DNA of 64,000 bases from Ornithodoros turicata (GCF_037126465.1 NC_088206.1:72481687-72545686), one strand, 5' to 3'; shown: positions 49,431 to 61,843, counted from the stretch's first letter. Notes: generated by a model from the sequence alone, not told the origin. Numbers and translations: made by a program.

Positions 49431-50778
49431 GGAACAGAGTGAATGAATCCGCAAGCCAAGCAAATCAAACTGCTCAGCGTGATGATGACGATGACGAGCT
49501 ACCTTCAGGAGACCGGCTGGTTTCTCCCTCACAGCACCGTGTAAAAACTTTTTTTTTTTTTTTTACTATAAATGTTTCAGTATTTCCTGGGCAGGAAGGC
49601 GTGTCTTCCAGCGACCTCGTCAAACCAAACAGTGTAGGGTCACCTGTTTCGGGACCACACCCGCGATAAGCAACAACACTTATCACTCACGCAAAGTTAG
49701 ACCCGGAAGGAAAACGCTTTATTATTTACACGCAGGAGCCCCACCAGGGAGCGTTAGTATTAATGGGATCAGGGAAGTTGCACACAGTGTTGCCTGCTCA
49801 ATAAGGGCGGAGCCATGTGGTAAATGAATAAGCTCTCCCGGGTGTCATTAAATAAGCCCTAATGGATCGAATGTAAGCCGAGCCTGCAAAAACAAAGTCG
49901 CTTCGCCTACGACTGATATACAAGGGACTTGACTTGGGCGATGGCTATTCAAAGATCATTGGAAGCAATTTATGGATGCCTCGGCGGACCAATCGACAAA
50001 CTCAAGGTCATCGCGGTCGTTTCCCGTATTAAATGAGAAGGTCACGTGACTACGGGTGAGGGGGCGGAAGGCCGCAAGATGAGAAAGGGGCGTTTTGGAG
50101 AACGCTGAAATTACGTTTAGCGTTGTATATTCTTTGTAGATTTCTCTTTCTCGTCGAAAAATATTCCAACCAACTGTCTTCATAGTGCAATCGTCTAATT
50201 ATTAGCAATTATTTATTAGCAATAATGCACCGTCGCGTAATAGCTGATAAAATATTACATCGTTCGAGCGAGGCAGTAAGAAGAATTGTACGGTACCAGG
50301 TGCAGCCTACATTCCTCATTGCTGATGTCCAGAGAGCCGACATACTTGTCTGGAATCGTCAGCTTGCGGTTTATCTGGCCTGCAATCTCCAGGCTTCGCA
50401 AGATTGCTTGACTAATAAACAGGCACTAGGTAGCATGCCGTACGTGTGTATTAGTCGGGAGAAACATTCTTGCAACACCTGTAGGTTTCAGACAGGATAA
50501 ACTGAAAGCTGTCGATTCCAGACAAGTATGTCGCTTAACGAAAGTCTGTAGAACTGTCCAGGTCGACGGATACGGTCGAAGAAAGAGATCGTTTTCGAGC
50601 AAGGTATAGAACAGGAATAGAATTGATAAGAAATGTCCTTTGAGCAATGGGGATTTCGAAAAACCTTGGGAATCTGGGGCAAGAACGTGACAAATTTGCC
50701 GTCTCCCTTGTCCGAATGTGCTTTTTGATAGATTTCTCGGTGCCACCTAAATGTTCCAGCATACTTTCAATGTCTTTT
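49431..50778. other. No gene recognised
   Basis: Anonymous. A poly(T) run lies at 49550-49564. Reading frames at 50225-50500 and 50426-50804 overlap on opposite strands without domain signals. Confidence 0.5.
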
Positions 50779-51062
50779 AGTTCCCTGTCAGCGCTGCGAA
50801 GCAACTGTGGCTATGAGCAGCGTACAGACGTGGATAGATGGAGAGAGGACAGCGGGAAGGAGTGGCGGACAGAGGGGTTAGTATGCTTCCTGGGCAGACT
50901 TCAGGGGGAACTGTGCAGACATTCGTCTGGAAAGTCTGCCGGAAAACCCAGGGAAAACTTCAGACAGCACACCCTGTGCCGGGATTCGAACCCGTGTCAC
51001 CCCCCAGTCGCCGTGTGGCGAAGGCGACCATCTAACCACTACGTCACGCGAGTTGGTCGCCC
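50779..51062 (-). mobile_element. tRNA-derived SINE with complete tRNA-like head
   Basis: On the minus strand the head reads 'gcgtgacgtagtggttagat', an A-box-type promoter, followed by a T arm with B box GGGTTCGAATCC. The common body follows ('gtgtgctgtctgaagttttc', 'ccagacgaatgtctgcacag'), and it ends in the 'ctcatagccacagttgcttc' block. This is the best-preserved head in the window. It differs from the 'tcgttggtggtagccaa' head of other copies, so one body is joined to at least two head types. Confidence 0.85.
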
Positions 51063-52239
51063 TCTTAATGCAAAAAAAAAAAAAATTGAGGAGTAAAATG
51101 CGAAGAAATAGTGGGAGCATTAAAAAAGATGAGCCATTCGTTGTTTTTAATGCGGTGATAGCACCGCGACGCTAATTTGGCTATAAGTGAAGAACCATTC
51201 GGCGCGCGCTCCCCTGCATCCATCAAACCTGCTCTTGACCCCAGATCCACACTTGGTTCATTGTTTTCGAAATAAACGAAGAAAGGACTTTTTTTTTCTC
51301 GTTTTATTTCTCGTTGTTCATCCCACACTTGAGTGATTGATTGATTAATTGAAAAATAAAAAATATGGAGATGTCAGGCCCGACAAAGTTGGGTCCGGCT
51401 ACCCCGGAACACGTGAAGAGAAAAGAAAGTAGAAAGACCAACCCCAAGATGATCAAGAGGCATAAAAAAAGGAACAAGTAGGGTTCAACTATAATGAATG
51501 AGTTCAGTAAATGAGATAATAGTTCAAATGACCGTAGTTCAGACAGTTCATGACAGTTCCGAAAGCGCTGCCTTGAACTGTGGGAACTTGTGCTACCGGA
51601 GAGAAAGAGAAGTTCTCCAGACTGTTTCGATTTCTGCTCTCTCGGTCCGTTGTCCACGACGTGTCAAGGTCAGCGAAAACGACACGTGAAGATCCATTCT
51701 GAAATTCTCAACTTAAAAAAAAATTATTATTAATTTATTATTTAAATTATTAGGCCTATTAAATTATTATTAAAATTATAACTGCGTGTATACGGCCGGC
51801 GCTTGGTGATCCGCAGGCCAGCACCCAATAACTTTTTCGGTTCTGAAAAGGCGGTTATCGAGTTGGGTCAGCGACGATTCTGAGATGCGGGGATGGTCCC
51901 TGTGTATTTAGTCCATATTTAGTCCAATCTCGAATGACGCGTCCTTATCCTCCGACTTCTCCTCCTCCATCTCAGATTAGTGTCTGGTACCGGTATCACA
52001 TATTGGGCACCTAACGACCCCCCTCTTTTGTGAGTACTTTTATCGATTACTCATTTATTACTCCTTTCTATACGGTTCCCCTAACTCTTGACAAGGAGAG
52101 TCTCATGGTGTATCTTCCCCTTACAAAACGCTCGGTGTTCTATTGTTACGGCACACTTTCAAAAGTTTCAGAGTTTACTTCGTGTCTACTACACAAAGAT
52201 ACCGCCAAATATGTGTGAGAGATTTCAGTATGGCCAAAT
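51063..52239. other. No gene recognised
   Basis: A 117-codon minus frame (51657-51304) is Leu/Phe/Ser-rich without a recognised domain. A/T repeats lie at 51715-51780. Confidence 0.5.
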
Positions 52240-52705
52240 TACCCTTAAAATGTAATTAAATTATATTACTCATTACTCAGGTTAGAATTAAATTAAATTA
52301 CTCATTACTGCAACTGAAATGTAATGATATTACATTACAATTGCTACGAAAAAGTAATGACATTACTAAGTCATTACTGCGAGCTTAATCACACTCTTCT
52401 ATTTGTCTCTTCTACATGTCAGGGTGCCACGTATGACGTATCGTTCCACAATGTAGAGACGAATATGACACAATGTATCACGGCAACAGGAAGACTGTCC
52501 GGAGGATGGGGCCCGCAAACAATGATTCTCCAATGCCATAAACCGTTAGCCTGAACACTCGATTCTTTTGTAAAGAGCAACGAGTAGTGTCATTACAATT
52601 ACTGCTCAAATGTAATTAAACTGCATTACAAATTACGTAATGTCAAAACTAATGCATTACATTACAAATTACCAGAAGAATTAATTCATTACTGTAATGA
52701 CATTA
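52240..52705. mobile_element. GTAATG/CATTAC-rich element, hAT-like plan
   Basis: Clusters of ATTAC/GTAAT words in both orientations lie at 52240-52385 and 52600-52700, around an ordinary interior (52390-52590). The right end reads as the complement of CATACCTGGGTAGTAATG. I could not find a matching left terminus or an 8-bp target duplication, so this is an analogy to the GTAACT and GTATTT elements. Confidence 0.45.
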
Positions 52706-55007
52706 CTACCCAGGTATGATGGCGAGGAAGTGAGGTTTTATTTCTTACGTCACTACAGACTGGCTACGCTACGACGCTACTGGAGATGCATGTTGCTAGG
52801 GGTAATACACGCCAAATCTGACTTCGTTTACGTTTTCTTCTAACGGATTTTTTGCATTTTATTCGCGTTTTGCGCGAAACCATTTGACGTTTTTTTTTTT
52901 TTTTTTTTTTTTTCAGTGAAGTGACTTGCACTGCGAATCAACGTTCATGACCCGTGATCATCTCCGAAACAGGTGTATCTTGGTTGGGTCAATCTAAGTG
53001 GAAAACCCAAAATTTAACCAATAAGGTTCAGGTTAACCCGATAAACGCGAAATTTCACAATTGCGCCACCCTCGGGAAATATAAATTTTCATTACGACGG
53101 TTTAATTGTCCCTGAAAATAAATGTGAATGCAGAATTCGGTAGCGAAGACTTTATCGAGCAAATACAATGCAACTCCACCAGCTTCTGTCGCAGTGAGGT
53201 AGGGTATCGCCCCCTGGCGATGAAACTCCCTAACTCATCATCATCAAATAATGTTGTTGTTGTTGTTGCTTGTCGATAAATAGGTGGATATTGCGTTCAC
53301 GTAAATAATGCAACAAGAACTAGGACACGGAAGCTGTAACCGACAGCTTGTTTCTATACGACACTGTAAAATTAAAGCAGTTTCTGCTTACAGCAGACGA
53401 GGGGGAAAGTGACTTTTTCATCGCAGAGTTCAGAATTGTAGGCCCTCCCGGGAACTCACCACCAAAACCCATGTTTTCTGCTTCCCTTTTCTCTGCTTCT
53501 TGCACTTAGTTTATTTTAAAACGCAAAAAAGAACAAGAAGAAAAAACGAAAACCACAGGAGCATCCTTCCCCGACACTTAGCACATTCGTATTCGCCGCG
53601 TTCCGTTCACTTCTTCTTTTCTGTTCGTCTGCTTTTATATCACGACCGCGACGGGGAAGAATTCGTGTCCAACACACTTCTTGTCGTTGCTTTTCATTAT
53701 TCCAGCCAAAAGTGGTGACTCGAAAAACAGGAACAAGGGAAGGAATTCAGATGAGCATACTGCTTTTTGTTGCGATACCATAGTACATGCTGTGTTAAAG
53801 AAGAAGCAGAAGAAGAAGAAGGAAAGTTCCGGTATTCTGCGGGGAGCGGGGTTATTATTTATTTCGCTGGGCACCCGCAGAAATTGGCTGTCTTCAATCA
53901 TTAACTAATAAGTACTTAAATTATTTATTAACAATTGGGATTCCACTATAAACGAGAAGAAATGAAACACGGAGGGACTTTGCGCTTTTGTAGCTAAGCA
54001 GACGTCAAGTAACAGTGAACAAAAAGGCATTACGCTTTGAACGATGTAGTATAGCACGTATATTCACCTCCAATGATCCAAATTCGATGATCGGAGTTAA
54101 AATATGAATGAAATGTGTAAATTTCAAGCTGAGTACTACTACTACTTTATCCTCAGTATAGACAGGAACTAACTGCGGAACTAACCGTACAGCTTTCCTC
54201 GTCGTATCATATGTGACGTCCTGTACCCTGTAGGGTGACAGTTCTGTCACTGGACCAAGTACCCCATTTAACAACTGTTCGATTCCGTGCTTGTGCTGAC
54301 AAGCAATTGTTTACTGTACTGTACTGTACACTGTGTACTGTAGGCGACAAGTTGTTGGCAGGTTTTTGATCATCCAAGTGAGCCCTTCCAAAGTACTTTT
54401 TATTTTCGTACATAATAATAGACACAATACTAGCAACCTGAATGTGCCAACGACACCTTGAACACAAAATGCAACATTTTGTCAGACCAGAAGACGAGCT
54501 AACGCTTTAGGATCACTATAGCTGGCGTGCATGTGACGTCACACCACAGATTTATCCGTGCTTTTTCCCTCTTTCTTGTGAACCGGCGCACCCTTTCGCA
54601 CCCCCCACCTATACCATGTACGTTTTGAGCATGCATGACACATTCATAATTTTACAGCCAACTTAACTTAACCAAGCAAATTAACTTACTTTCTCTGTTG
54701 TTCCGTTGCACCTTTACAAATTCCCTTGAAACCTTCGTTTTCCACAACGCTTTCTCGGCGTCACTTTGAGTTCACTTGACAAGATAGCAGAAGACGCATC
54801 CTCCACGATCACTGCAAGACGACGAGGATATCCTCACACGCTAGCATCATCTTTCTGAACAGAGGTCCAACGCAGTATGACAGGTGAAGATGTACAGAAC
54901 CAAAAGGAAAGATCAAGAAGGGGACAGAGAGTGACGTTGCACGCGCAAGCACGTGAGATGAGTGTGTCACGAGCGCACGCGTTACTTCCTGACAACAACT
55001 GAGACTC
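52706..55007. other. No gene recognised
   Basis: A poly(T) run of about 26 lies at 52890-52914 and (GTT)n at 53253-53270. Nothing codes convincingly. Confidence 0.5.
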
Positions 55008-55144
55008 CTAAAGCGAACAAGCCAGCGATAAGGGCGCCACACAGTTGCCGACGGAGGAAGATGCGGAAGAAGGGGTGGAGGCAGTGTCGTCGCTTCCAGT
55101 ATCGGATAGCTGGTTGATTAATGACTGTGCGAAACTAACACACT
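55008..55144 (-). CDS. Possible terminal exon, Ser/Thr-rich (weak)
   Basis: On the minus strand a long pyrimidine tract (ctcttctgccttcctttcc) ends in AG at 55146-55145, a good splice acceptor. The open frame after it reads CVSFAQSLINQLSDTGSDD, then a Ser/Thr-rich stretch, then NCVAPLSLACSL and a stop at 55008. The two other frames stop within nine codons of the acceptor. The sequence resembles the tail of a secreted or surface protein, but no family is recognised and no AATAAA follows closely. Chance is a real alternative. Confidence 0.25.
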
Positions 55145-55207
55145 CTGGAAAGGAAGGCAGAAGAGAATAAAAGGCATTTGTGGGAAACTCGCCACGGCCA
55201 TGGGCCT

Positions 55208-55242
55208 GTCGTCTGCTAACAATTCTGCTACGTCGTCTGCTA
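55208..55242 (+). repeat. Degenerate 12-bp minisatellite GTCGTCTGCTAC
   Basis: Units start at 55208 (GTCGTCTGCTAA), 55220 (CAATTCTGCTAC, decayed) and 55232 (GTCGTCTGCTAT), in the same 12-base register as the array at 3329. Confidence 0.7.
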
Positions 55243-55678
55243 TGATTGGGATAGGAAAGTACGCGTACGCGTTCCTTCGTTACGCTGGGAGACATTGGCA
55301 TAGAAAATGTGGTACATAACAGAAAAGAGGATTCTGGGTTCACTCGTCCTTCATTTTGTGCACCGGTCGATTTTCATGAGCCAACTTTTTGTAACATCAT
55401 AGAGAAGGGAAGGGTGCTAAGTACCGTACAGTGTTTTCTATGCTGTTTTTTGCAGACCGATCTAGAATGTATTCCACAGCGCAATCGAATCCCACAAAAA
55501 GCACGAATGGTGTAGTTTCATTGCGTCACTCACAAGAAAAATCCAAGACAATGACGCTCTCTGATTCTTTCTTCTCAGTAATGAACGTATTTCATCGTTA
55601 CAGATGAATTACGGTCCATCTGACAAAATGCTTTTGCTACGACTTTCATGGAGGCGCTACCGCTACACTTTGGAGTCT

Positions 55679-56200
55679 ATAGACCTTGTCGCGTTACTCT
55701 CAAACCACTATAGTCTCCACTCTCCGTCCGCTCCTTAGCCTCGTTCCCAGCGACGACAGAGGCGGACTGCCAAAATCGCTCTTCCCACTGAAATGAATAT
55801 TGGTGGCCGCCGTCTTTAATGAGTATGGCTGACGATAACGTAAACATAACTAGTAATCCGGTAAGTATCTTGTAGCGTATCAACATTCTAAAGTTCTACA
55901 GTAAAGGAAAAAGAAGATTGCTTGCTTCCGCGTGTGATATGCACTGTTGTTCACGTGAGGCTGTTGTTCACGTGAGGAGCGCTGGCCGATGCGATATTTC
56001 TTGTACACCGGTTTCCGAACGGGAGAAAATGAACCGGCACGAAATGAACACGAACGGACACGAAAATCAACGTAAACACACACGGGAAAATGAAGGGACT
56101 TGGCAAATGGCAGTCCACACGTGCACAGTTCCTGTGACTACCACGGGGTGGCAGCACTAATGGCGGCGCCCATTCCTTGAATCTTGAATTTTTGTTTCGA
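55679..56200 (-). repeat. ~520-bp repeat, inverted copy of 41751-42217
   Basis: Reverse complement of the 41751 copy over its full length, with small indels. It also carries a local tandem duplication of 'gttgttcacgtgagg' at about 55948-55977 that the other copy lacks. Class unknown. Confidence 0.65.
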
Positions 56201-56779
56201 AATCAGTGTTGCCAAGCTGGGAAGTAGAGTCGCCCAGTTTGACGAGCAGAGTAGGGTAGCAGCAAAGTTCAATTGCTTTATAAAGATTAGTTCCGCGATG
56301 TGTTTAACATGTACTTACGATTCTAATTACTGCTACTCTGTTTCCCTCCTTTTCGCAAATTTTAAATTGTTAAACAAAAAAGTAAGAACTAGTTACGAAG
56401 TATGTAAATCCATGCACTTCCCGAAATCCCGATATTTGCAATCTCGCATATAGCTGCTCATACAGGTACGGTGCAGGCGAGGTAAATTCATCTTTGCATA
56501 ACCACTTATTCCTCTAACACCAGGTCGAGCACGCGCTTTCCATGTCTTGTAGATGCCGTTAATATCAATAGGGAGCCAAACGAGCAGAACGTGCACAAGA
56601 GTTCTATTCGAGGCTCGCTATATCGAAGCTTTCAACTAGATTGAACGATCAGATAGAAGGAATGCTATTCAGCCGACCTCGTTAAGGCACAAAGTGCTCC
56701 TCTTTTTCTAAATAATCACCGTTGCTCGCAACGCAAACGTATTTGTATCTGTATTTGTTGCACTACTCGCGCCACTCGA

Positions 56780-57075
56780 TACGCATTTTTTGCTTCTCTC
56801 CGCGAACTCCGCATCTAATTGGATTGTCTTGGCTCGGATTCGTAGCAGCGTTGATCTCCAATTATGCCAGTCTGAAAACGAAAAAAAAAGGACATTGGCA
56901 ACCGCGCGTATTCGAAGCGAAGGGAGGAGTGTGTTCATTGCACGTCAGAGGGTCACGTGGTTTTGGAGTGATGGAGATGATTGGAGTAGGCGCTTTGCAA
57001 CCCAGATAAACCTCCGCGTCGGCGAAGGCCATGCGCTCCTGAGGCGCGCGGTTTTCGTTTCGGTTCACGTTTGAA
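56780..57075 (+). repeat. Dispersed repeat, copy C
   Basis: 'cacgtggttttggag', 'gattggagtaggcgct' and 'ggcgaaggccatgcgctcct' match 36655-36905, and less closely 26745-27150. The inverted left arm is less clear here. Confidence 0.5.
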
Positions 57076-57124
57076 CGCACGTGCTCTTTTCGTGATTTTA
57101 AAATAATAGAGTGGCATTCAAAGA

Positions 57125-57303
57125 GGTTTGTCTCCCATTCTGCTATCTCTCTTTTGTTCGAAACTCCCTAATTAAAGAATTAACGGATTGTAGGTAAGTA
57201 GACATCTTGTAGTTACAGGCTGTCTTCGAGAGAACGTCCGTCAGGCCGTTTTCTCAACTACAAAAACGGCAACTTTGCTGTTCTTATAGCTTATATATAC
57301 ACC
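57125..57303 (+). repeat. Dispersed repeat shared with 38085-38200
   Basis: It carries the blocks 'tctcccattctgct', 'cttcgagagaacgtccg' and 'ctacaaaaacggcaac'. It ends near a 'caccctgtata' word that resembles a mariner-type MITE end. Confidence 0.5.
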
Positions 57304-57564
57304 CTGTATAAGCGGCTATATAGAAGGATCAAGAAAAGATCTTTCCGGAGAGAGAGTGTGTGTGTATTGGCATCAAATGGAAGGACGGCCACAGGGGCAG
57401 ACTTCCTGTAGCATCTCAAACAGACTCAAACAACATTCTGAATACCAACTCTCGCCCAGCGACTAAGGCTGTTCAGAGATTGCTATATGTGTCCGTTTCG
57501 CCATGCAACAGTCTATGACACTGGAAAGCTGCAAGTGGGAGAACAACACGAGGATGTGGACACC

Positions 57565-58571
57565 TCATAGGTTAACATGGAACTTGCCATTGTCCACCCT
57601 GAAGAGGATGTCAGAGGTCATCCAGCGACGGTGAAACTCAATTGCTCCAAGCACCGCACGCTCCCTGCAAAGAACTTTGCGAATACCGGCGTTAACTAGC
57701 CGAATCACCTCCTGCACACTGCGGCTCTGCTGCGCGTGCACTCGTCGACAGCGTGAAATCCACACTTTGTAGTTGATTTCGACCACCAAGAGCACAAAAT
57801 GCCGCCTATCCCGCTGCGAGACAGGGAGGGGGTACAGACCACGAACTGTGCTCCACTCAACATCCGTCATGCTATAGAGGCCTGCTACACAATGCCACAG
57901 GGCACCCGGCAACAAACATAAACTGAAAGCATGTTCTGCTGACTCCCTGTACTCGCAGAAGGGACAGCCGTGTGACGTTATACCAAAACGGGAAAAACGC
58001 TCACGCAGCGGCAAGACGTCATGCGCTAAGCGCCACTGAAGACGGGCCGGAAGGAGAATGTGTTTATTAAGACGGAGGAAAGTTGAGCCACATGAAATGC
58101 CGACACGGTATTCTTCGAAGGAAAAAAGCAGCAACTCTACAGGGTGTTTGCTCTAACGTGTCCAGAAATTATATTGAAAGTGAGTGATAAAAGAGCAACG
58201 AGCGCTACTTTTCAGCTACCTTGACTAAGAAACAGGTGCTATTAGTGAAGCAGTACCTGTTTCTTACTCAAGTAACAGAAAAGTACCACTTGCTTTTCTT
58301 TTATCGGTCGCTTTAAATATAATTTCTGGACACGTTAGAGCAAACACCCTGTATACACTCCTAGGTATATCTGCCAACGCCTCCTACGAAAGGGGTGCTC
58401 ATAAAGCGCCTCATAAACCAGTTGAAGAAGTGGAACGTTGCGCTGCCAAGGCGAATACCAGATGCTCCTATGCACTGAGATGATTGAGATTAGTCGTTTA
58501 AATTGTATACCTTCCCAAACACGTCGACCTTGACTACAAACCAGCCAGAAGACGATGGAAATATTACGGGA
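57565..58571 (-). pseudogene. LINE ORF2 C-terminal fragment, split by MITE
   Basis: The first half (58571-58354, minus) reads IVFWLVCSQGRRVWEG and YSPWQRNVPLLQLVYEALY. The second (58137-57565) reads LPARLQWRLAHDVLPLRERF, then CPFCEYRESAEHAFSLC and about 110 further residues to a stop. The W+L-H-VLP-R-RF pattern followed by CxxC...H...C is the zinc-binding domain after the reverse transcriptase in many non-LTR retrotransposons. A MITE separates the halves, and the two frames are offset by one base. Upstream of 58571 the frame is closed by a stop. Confidence 0.75.
58138..58353. mobile_element. TA-flanked palindromic MITE (Tc1/mariner-type)
   Basis: The body 58140-58351 begins CAGGGTGTTTGCTCTAACGT and ends with its complement, with TA on both sides. 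The inverted repeat extends through nearly all of the element. The CAGGGTGTTT terminus with TA duplication is typical of Tc1/mariner-derived MITEs in arthropods. It is inserted in the LINE fragment, so it is younger than that copy. Confidence 0.85.
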
Positions 58572-58619
58572 AAATTGTTTTCAGGCTGGAACAGATAGAC
58601 AAGTCTCAAGGTGCCTAGA

Positions 58620-59700
58620 AACAAGTTGCAATCCCAAAAAACACACGCGGTTATCAGGACGTCCCCACAGTGTCATCGTGTCCTAGTCCTTGGAGGTTAT
58701 CCTCAGGACGTCCTGAGGACTCTCGGACTGTCCGTGAAGAGTCATTCAGGTACGTCCTGTGCCCGTCCCTGTGGGTAGCTAGCGGGACGAGAAACATTAC
58801 TTTGTTTAGTTTACGTGTTCAGACTTTCTAAACACATTTGTTTTCTTTTTGCGCCGACCCTGGGACCTGATTGGCATTTTCCTGAAAGAAAGGGTGGTCC
58901 AGGGTAAAATTATCTGCGTCTAAAAAGGATGACTGTCTATGATAAATGGAGCGCATTACTCGTTGAATGGAGAGAAACACGCGATTCAGTCGCACTGCTT
59001 TTGACTTTCAAAGCTCCTACCTGAACGTCTCAAACCAAAAGGAGTAAGAAACATAGACTTTGCATTGATGTGGACCTAATATTTCAACCAATTCCTCACT
59101 TTGAGTATTCTTTCTTTGCGTAATCGAAAGCAGCATAGATAGCTCACCCTTCATTTTGTGTCACGGGCGAGCAGGACTCCCGAATGTACGGAGGATCGCG
59201 GTTATAAGCAATAAACAGTGTCTGTTTTGGCTTCGGAAGATTCTGAGATGGGTTTCTCGGACTTCGTGCCCCTGACAATATTCATTTTGCGTCTTTTATA
59301 GTTCTCTCTGCTTTCTCTTTAAACCGCTGCGCTCGTTGTCCGTTATGAATTGTACTAGAAACAAACAGCGAGATTGTATTGCGGAAGTTAATCAAGATGT
59401 ATGGAAAAAGATAAGTTAGCAGGACTGCGCCTGGTTTCGTATAAGTAAATTATGCGCAGAAAAATGAGGTGCAGGTGAAGTCGTCCTCACAAGATCCTGC
59501 GAGTGTTCCAGGTTGACACCCTGAGGATGTGCAGGTGATATGACCGGGAGTCCCACTTTAACACGGAGGTAACACTGGGAGGACCAGTTGATAACTTCCT
59601 GAGGATGTCATCGTCGTCCGGGGTTGACATCCTGGGGACGATCGCAGGATGTTTCTGTGTTGTCGTCGGAAAACGGTGCCAGCGTATCGTTGTGAAGACC
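58620..59700. other. No gene; AGGACGTCC-rich zones
   Basis: Clusters of AGGACGTCC-like words in both orientations lie at 58650-58760 and 59500-59660, with unrelated sequence between. This again resembles an element with sub-terminal repeats, but no termini or target duplication could be set. Confidence 0.35.
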
Positions 59701-59765
59701 GGCAATCGAGTGGTGCGTCTCTGTCTGTCTTTTTCAATGCTTCTGCCAGAACGTAGAACGTGAAG

Positions 59766-59856
59766 AACCTGAAGAAGTGCAGCCTACTGCACGAAAGTCT
59801 TGTTTTTAATGTATATAGTAAACAGCTGATGCTCTTAACCGTCTTTGTTATTTTTG
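59766..59856 (+). mobile_element. Single Penelope-like terminal sequence
   Basis: Matches the right arm of 6438-6660 almost base for base: CCTGAAGAAGTGCAGCC, CTGCACGAAAGTCTTG, 'aatgtatatagtaaa' and 'tgctcttaaccg'. It shows that the arm is an independent mobile unit and that the inverted pair is a compound. Confidence 0.6.
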
Positions 59857-60536
59857 CTTCTGCCAGAAGGCAGACATTTTGCCACCCTCGACTCAGGTTC
59901 CATTAAAAATGAAATTTTTGTGACATTCCGGCTCATCCCGTTCGTCGTGCTCTGATTGAAGAGAAACGGAAGCCCCAATTATTTGAGAAGTCCTTATCGC
60001 GTTTTGAAATCCTTTCAGCGAGTTTTTCACGCTTTGTGAACAAAGTCAATGCGATGCCGGACGTCTTCCAAAAGAGCTGCTCACATCGTCTTCCTTTCCT
60101 GCCTCGAATTGTTTCCGCCTCGTAAGCGACGCATTGTTCGAAACCTTATTGCTTTCGTTGTGAAGTGGGCGCTCCAAAATTCTTCGACGCTGCAGCCACG
60201 AGGTGGCACGCCGGTCGAAGAATGTTGGAGGAATTGTCTTCGGCGCGGGAGAGGAAAATGTCCTCGTCCGTATTTGAGCAATGGTTGTGCAACGTTAAAG
60301 TGAATCATTTTACTTGCACGAATATTGTTTTCATTATTCTACTAGAACGGCGAGAGATTAGGTCCGTTTAATAGTCATCAGCCCCAATTTTGAATTCTCA
60401 CATAGCGTATGTGGGTTATCGTAATTTTTTAGGTTAGTTTTGCTTGATTAATTGGTTTTGTTGGTTGCGGTAGGCGCGGGACCTCGTGATAAATCGCGGG
60501 CGAAAGGGTGGGAAGAGGAAGCAGAAGAAGATGCAG

Positions 60537-60598
60537 TTAACGTATGGTTGACGTATAGTTAACGTATAGTTAACGTATAGTTACGTATGGTTAACGTA
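60537..60598. repeat. 11-bp tandem repeat, unit AACGTATAGTT
   Basis: About five and a half units of TTAACGTATAGT with single-base changes and one unit shortened. Confidence 0.85.
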
Positions 60599-61800
60599 AA
60601 GTCCCTCGATCGAATCCTCGGGATCGAAGTTAACGCTGTCCACCGACGGAATACCGACAAGTGCGAAAGGTTGTAGGCTATGCTTAATGTTGAAGTATCG
60701 CACTTACGCGTTCACTACGACTGTGCACTGTGCTCGGAGGGATCCTGGGCCGACTTCACAGGGCCGAAATTGGCCTTCGCCTAATAGCACACTGGAGTTA
60801 TTCGTTTTGTTTGCTGCGAAGGTTTTTTTTTTTTTTTTTAGATGTGGATTAATTTATTTCGGATCTACAAGGAACCTATTTTAGATCGGGATTAAGCTGT
60901 AGACAACCGCGCGCGTTTTTTGTGTTTGTTAATCCGTGTTGGTATATTTTCGGTTTAGAATAAGTTATTTTTGATTTTGGTCAAGCTATTTTAAATGTGC
61001 ACTGAGCTGAAAAATGTGCTCCCGTCATTTTGTGCTAGTTTAGTTTCAATATGCCCAAGTTGTTTTGAAGCGTAGGTTAGTAATTTCCGATGTGGACTGA
61101 GCTCAAAATAATGTACTCGTTGAATCGCAACAACTCCACATTACCGCAAAACGTACACGCTGTTACAAACACGCTAACAGTTTTGCAGCGAACTGTAATA
61201 TCCCACTTTATGGAACTCTGAACCAGCACTATGTAATGACTTGCACTATACGTCATTGGAAGCTCACTGGCTTCAGTTGTTCACAATGAGCGTTGCAGCG
61301 CTACGTGGGATGCCAAGGCATGTTCGCAGCAGGGATTTCCCTATACCCCCCTACGGGGTGTATACCATCCTTGGCTCACCTTCCCCTGTAGCGAAGGACC
61401 TCTGACGCCCCTGATTTGCTCTATTTGGTATACGAAGACAGTTTCCTCACATCTGGGAATATGTTCATAGAACTGTATCAAGGCGTACCTGGTGTTGTCG
61501 CTGTCCATAGCGTGTTTGCACATCTTTGTGTTTGCGTGAGGTTGCCAGTTAGCGGAGCCTACGCCCCCTGCATCCTCACCAGATGATGCGCCTGACGGCA
61601 GGTCCTGGTAGCTTTTTTCTTCTTCTTCTTAGCTCACCTCGGGGCGGACCTTCCAGTTTCTGTGTATTTCACACGAGCGACATCCTCACGGAATATTCTA
61701 GAAGAAGAAAAAGCGGAAACATGCTCACCGATGTTCCGTCCTGTGTTATGATGAGCATTCACACGGTGCGAAATATCGGGAGTGGCGTACTGCGCATTCA

Positions 61801-61843
61801 GTAGCAGACGACACCGTCAGCGTGTTTTCCTGTCGTCTGCTAC
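61801..61843. repeat. Inverted pair of 12-mer GTAGCAGACGAC
   Basis: GTAGCAGACGAC (61801-61812) and its exact complement GTCGTCTGCTAC (61832-61843) are separated by 19 bases. The 12-mer is the exact unit of the minisatellite at 3329. Confidence 0.8.

Noticed and set aside
55008..55343. Full 111-codon minus frame as a gene
   Set aside because: The part upstream of 55145 is a pyrimidine-rich splice-acceptor region; only the part after it might code.
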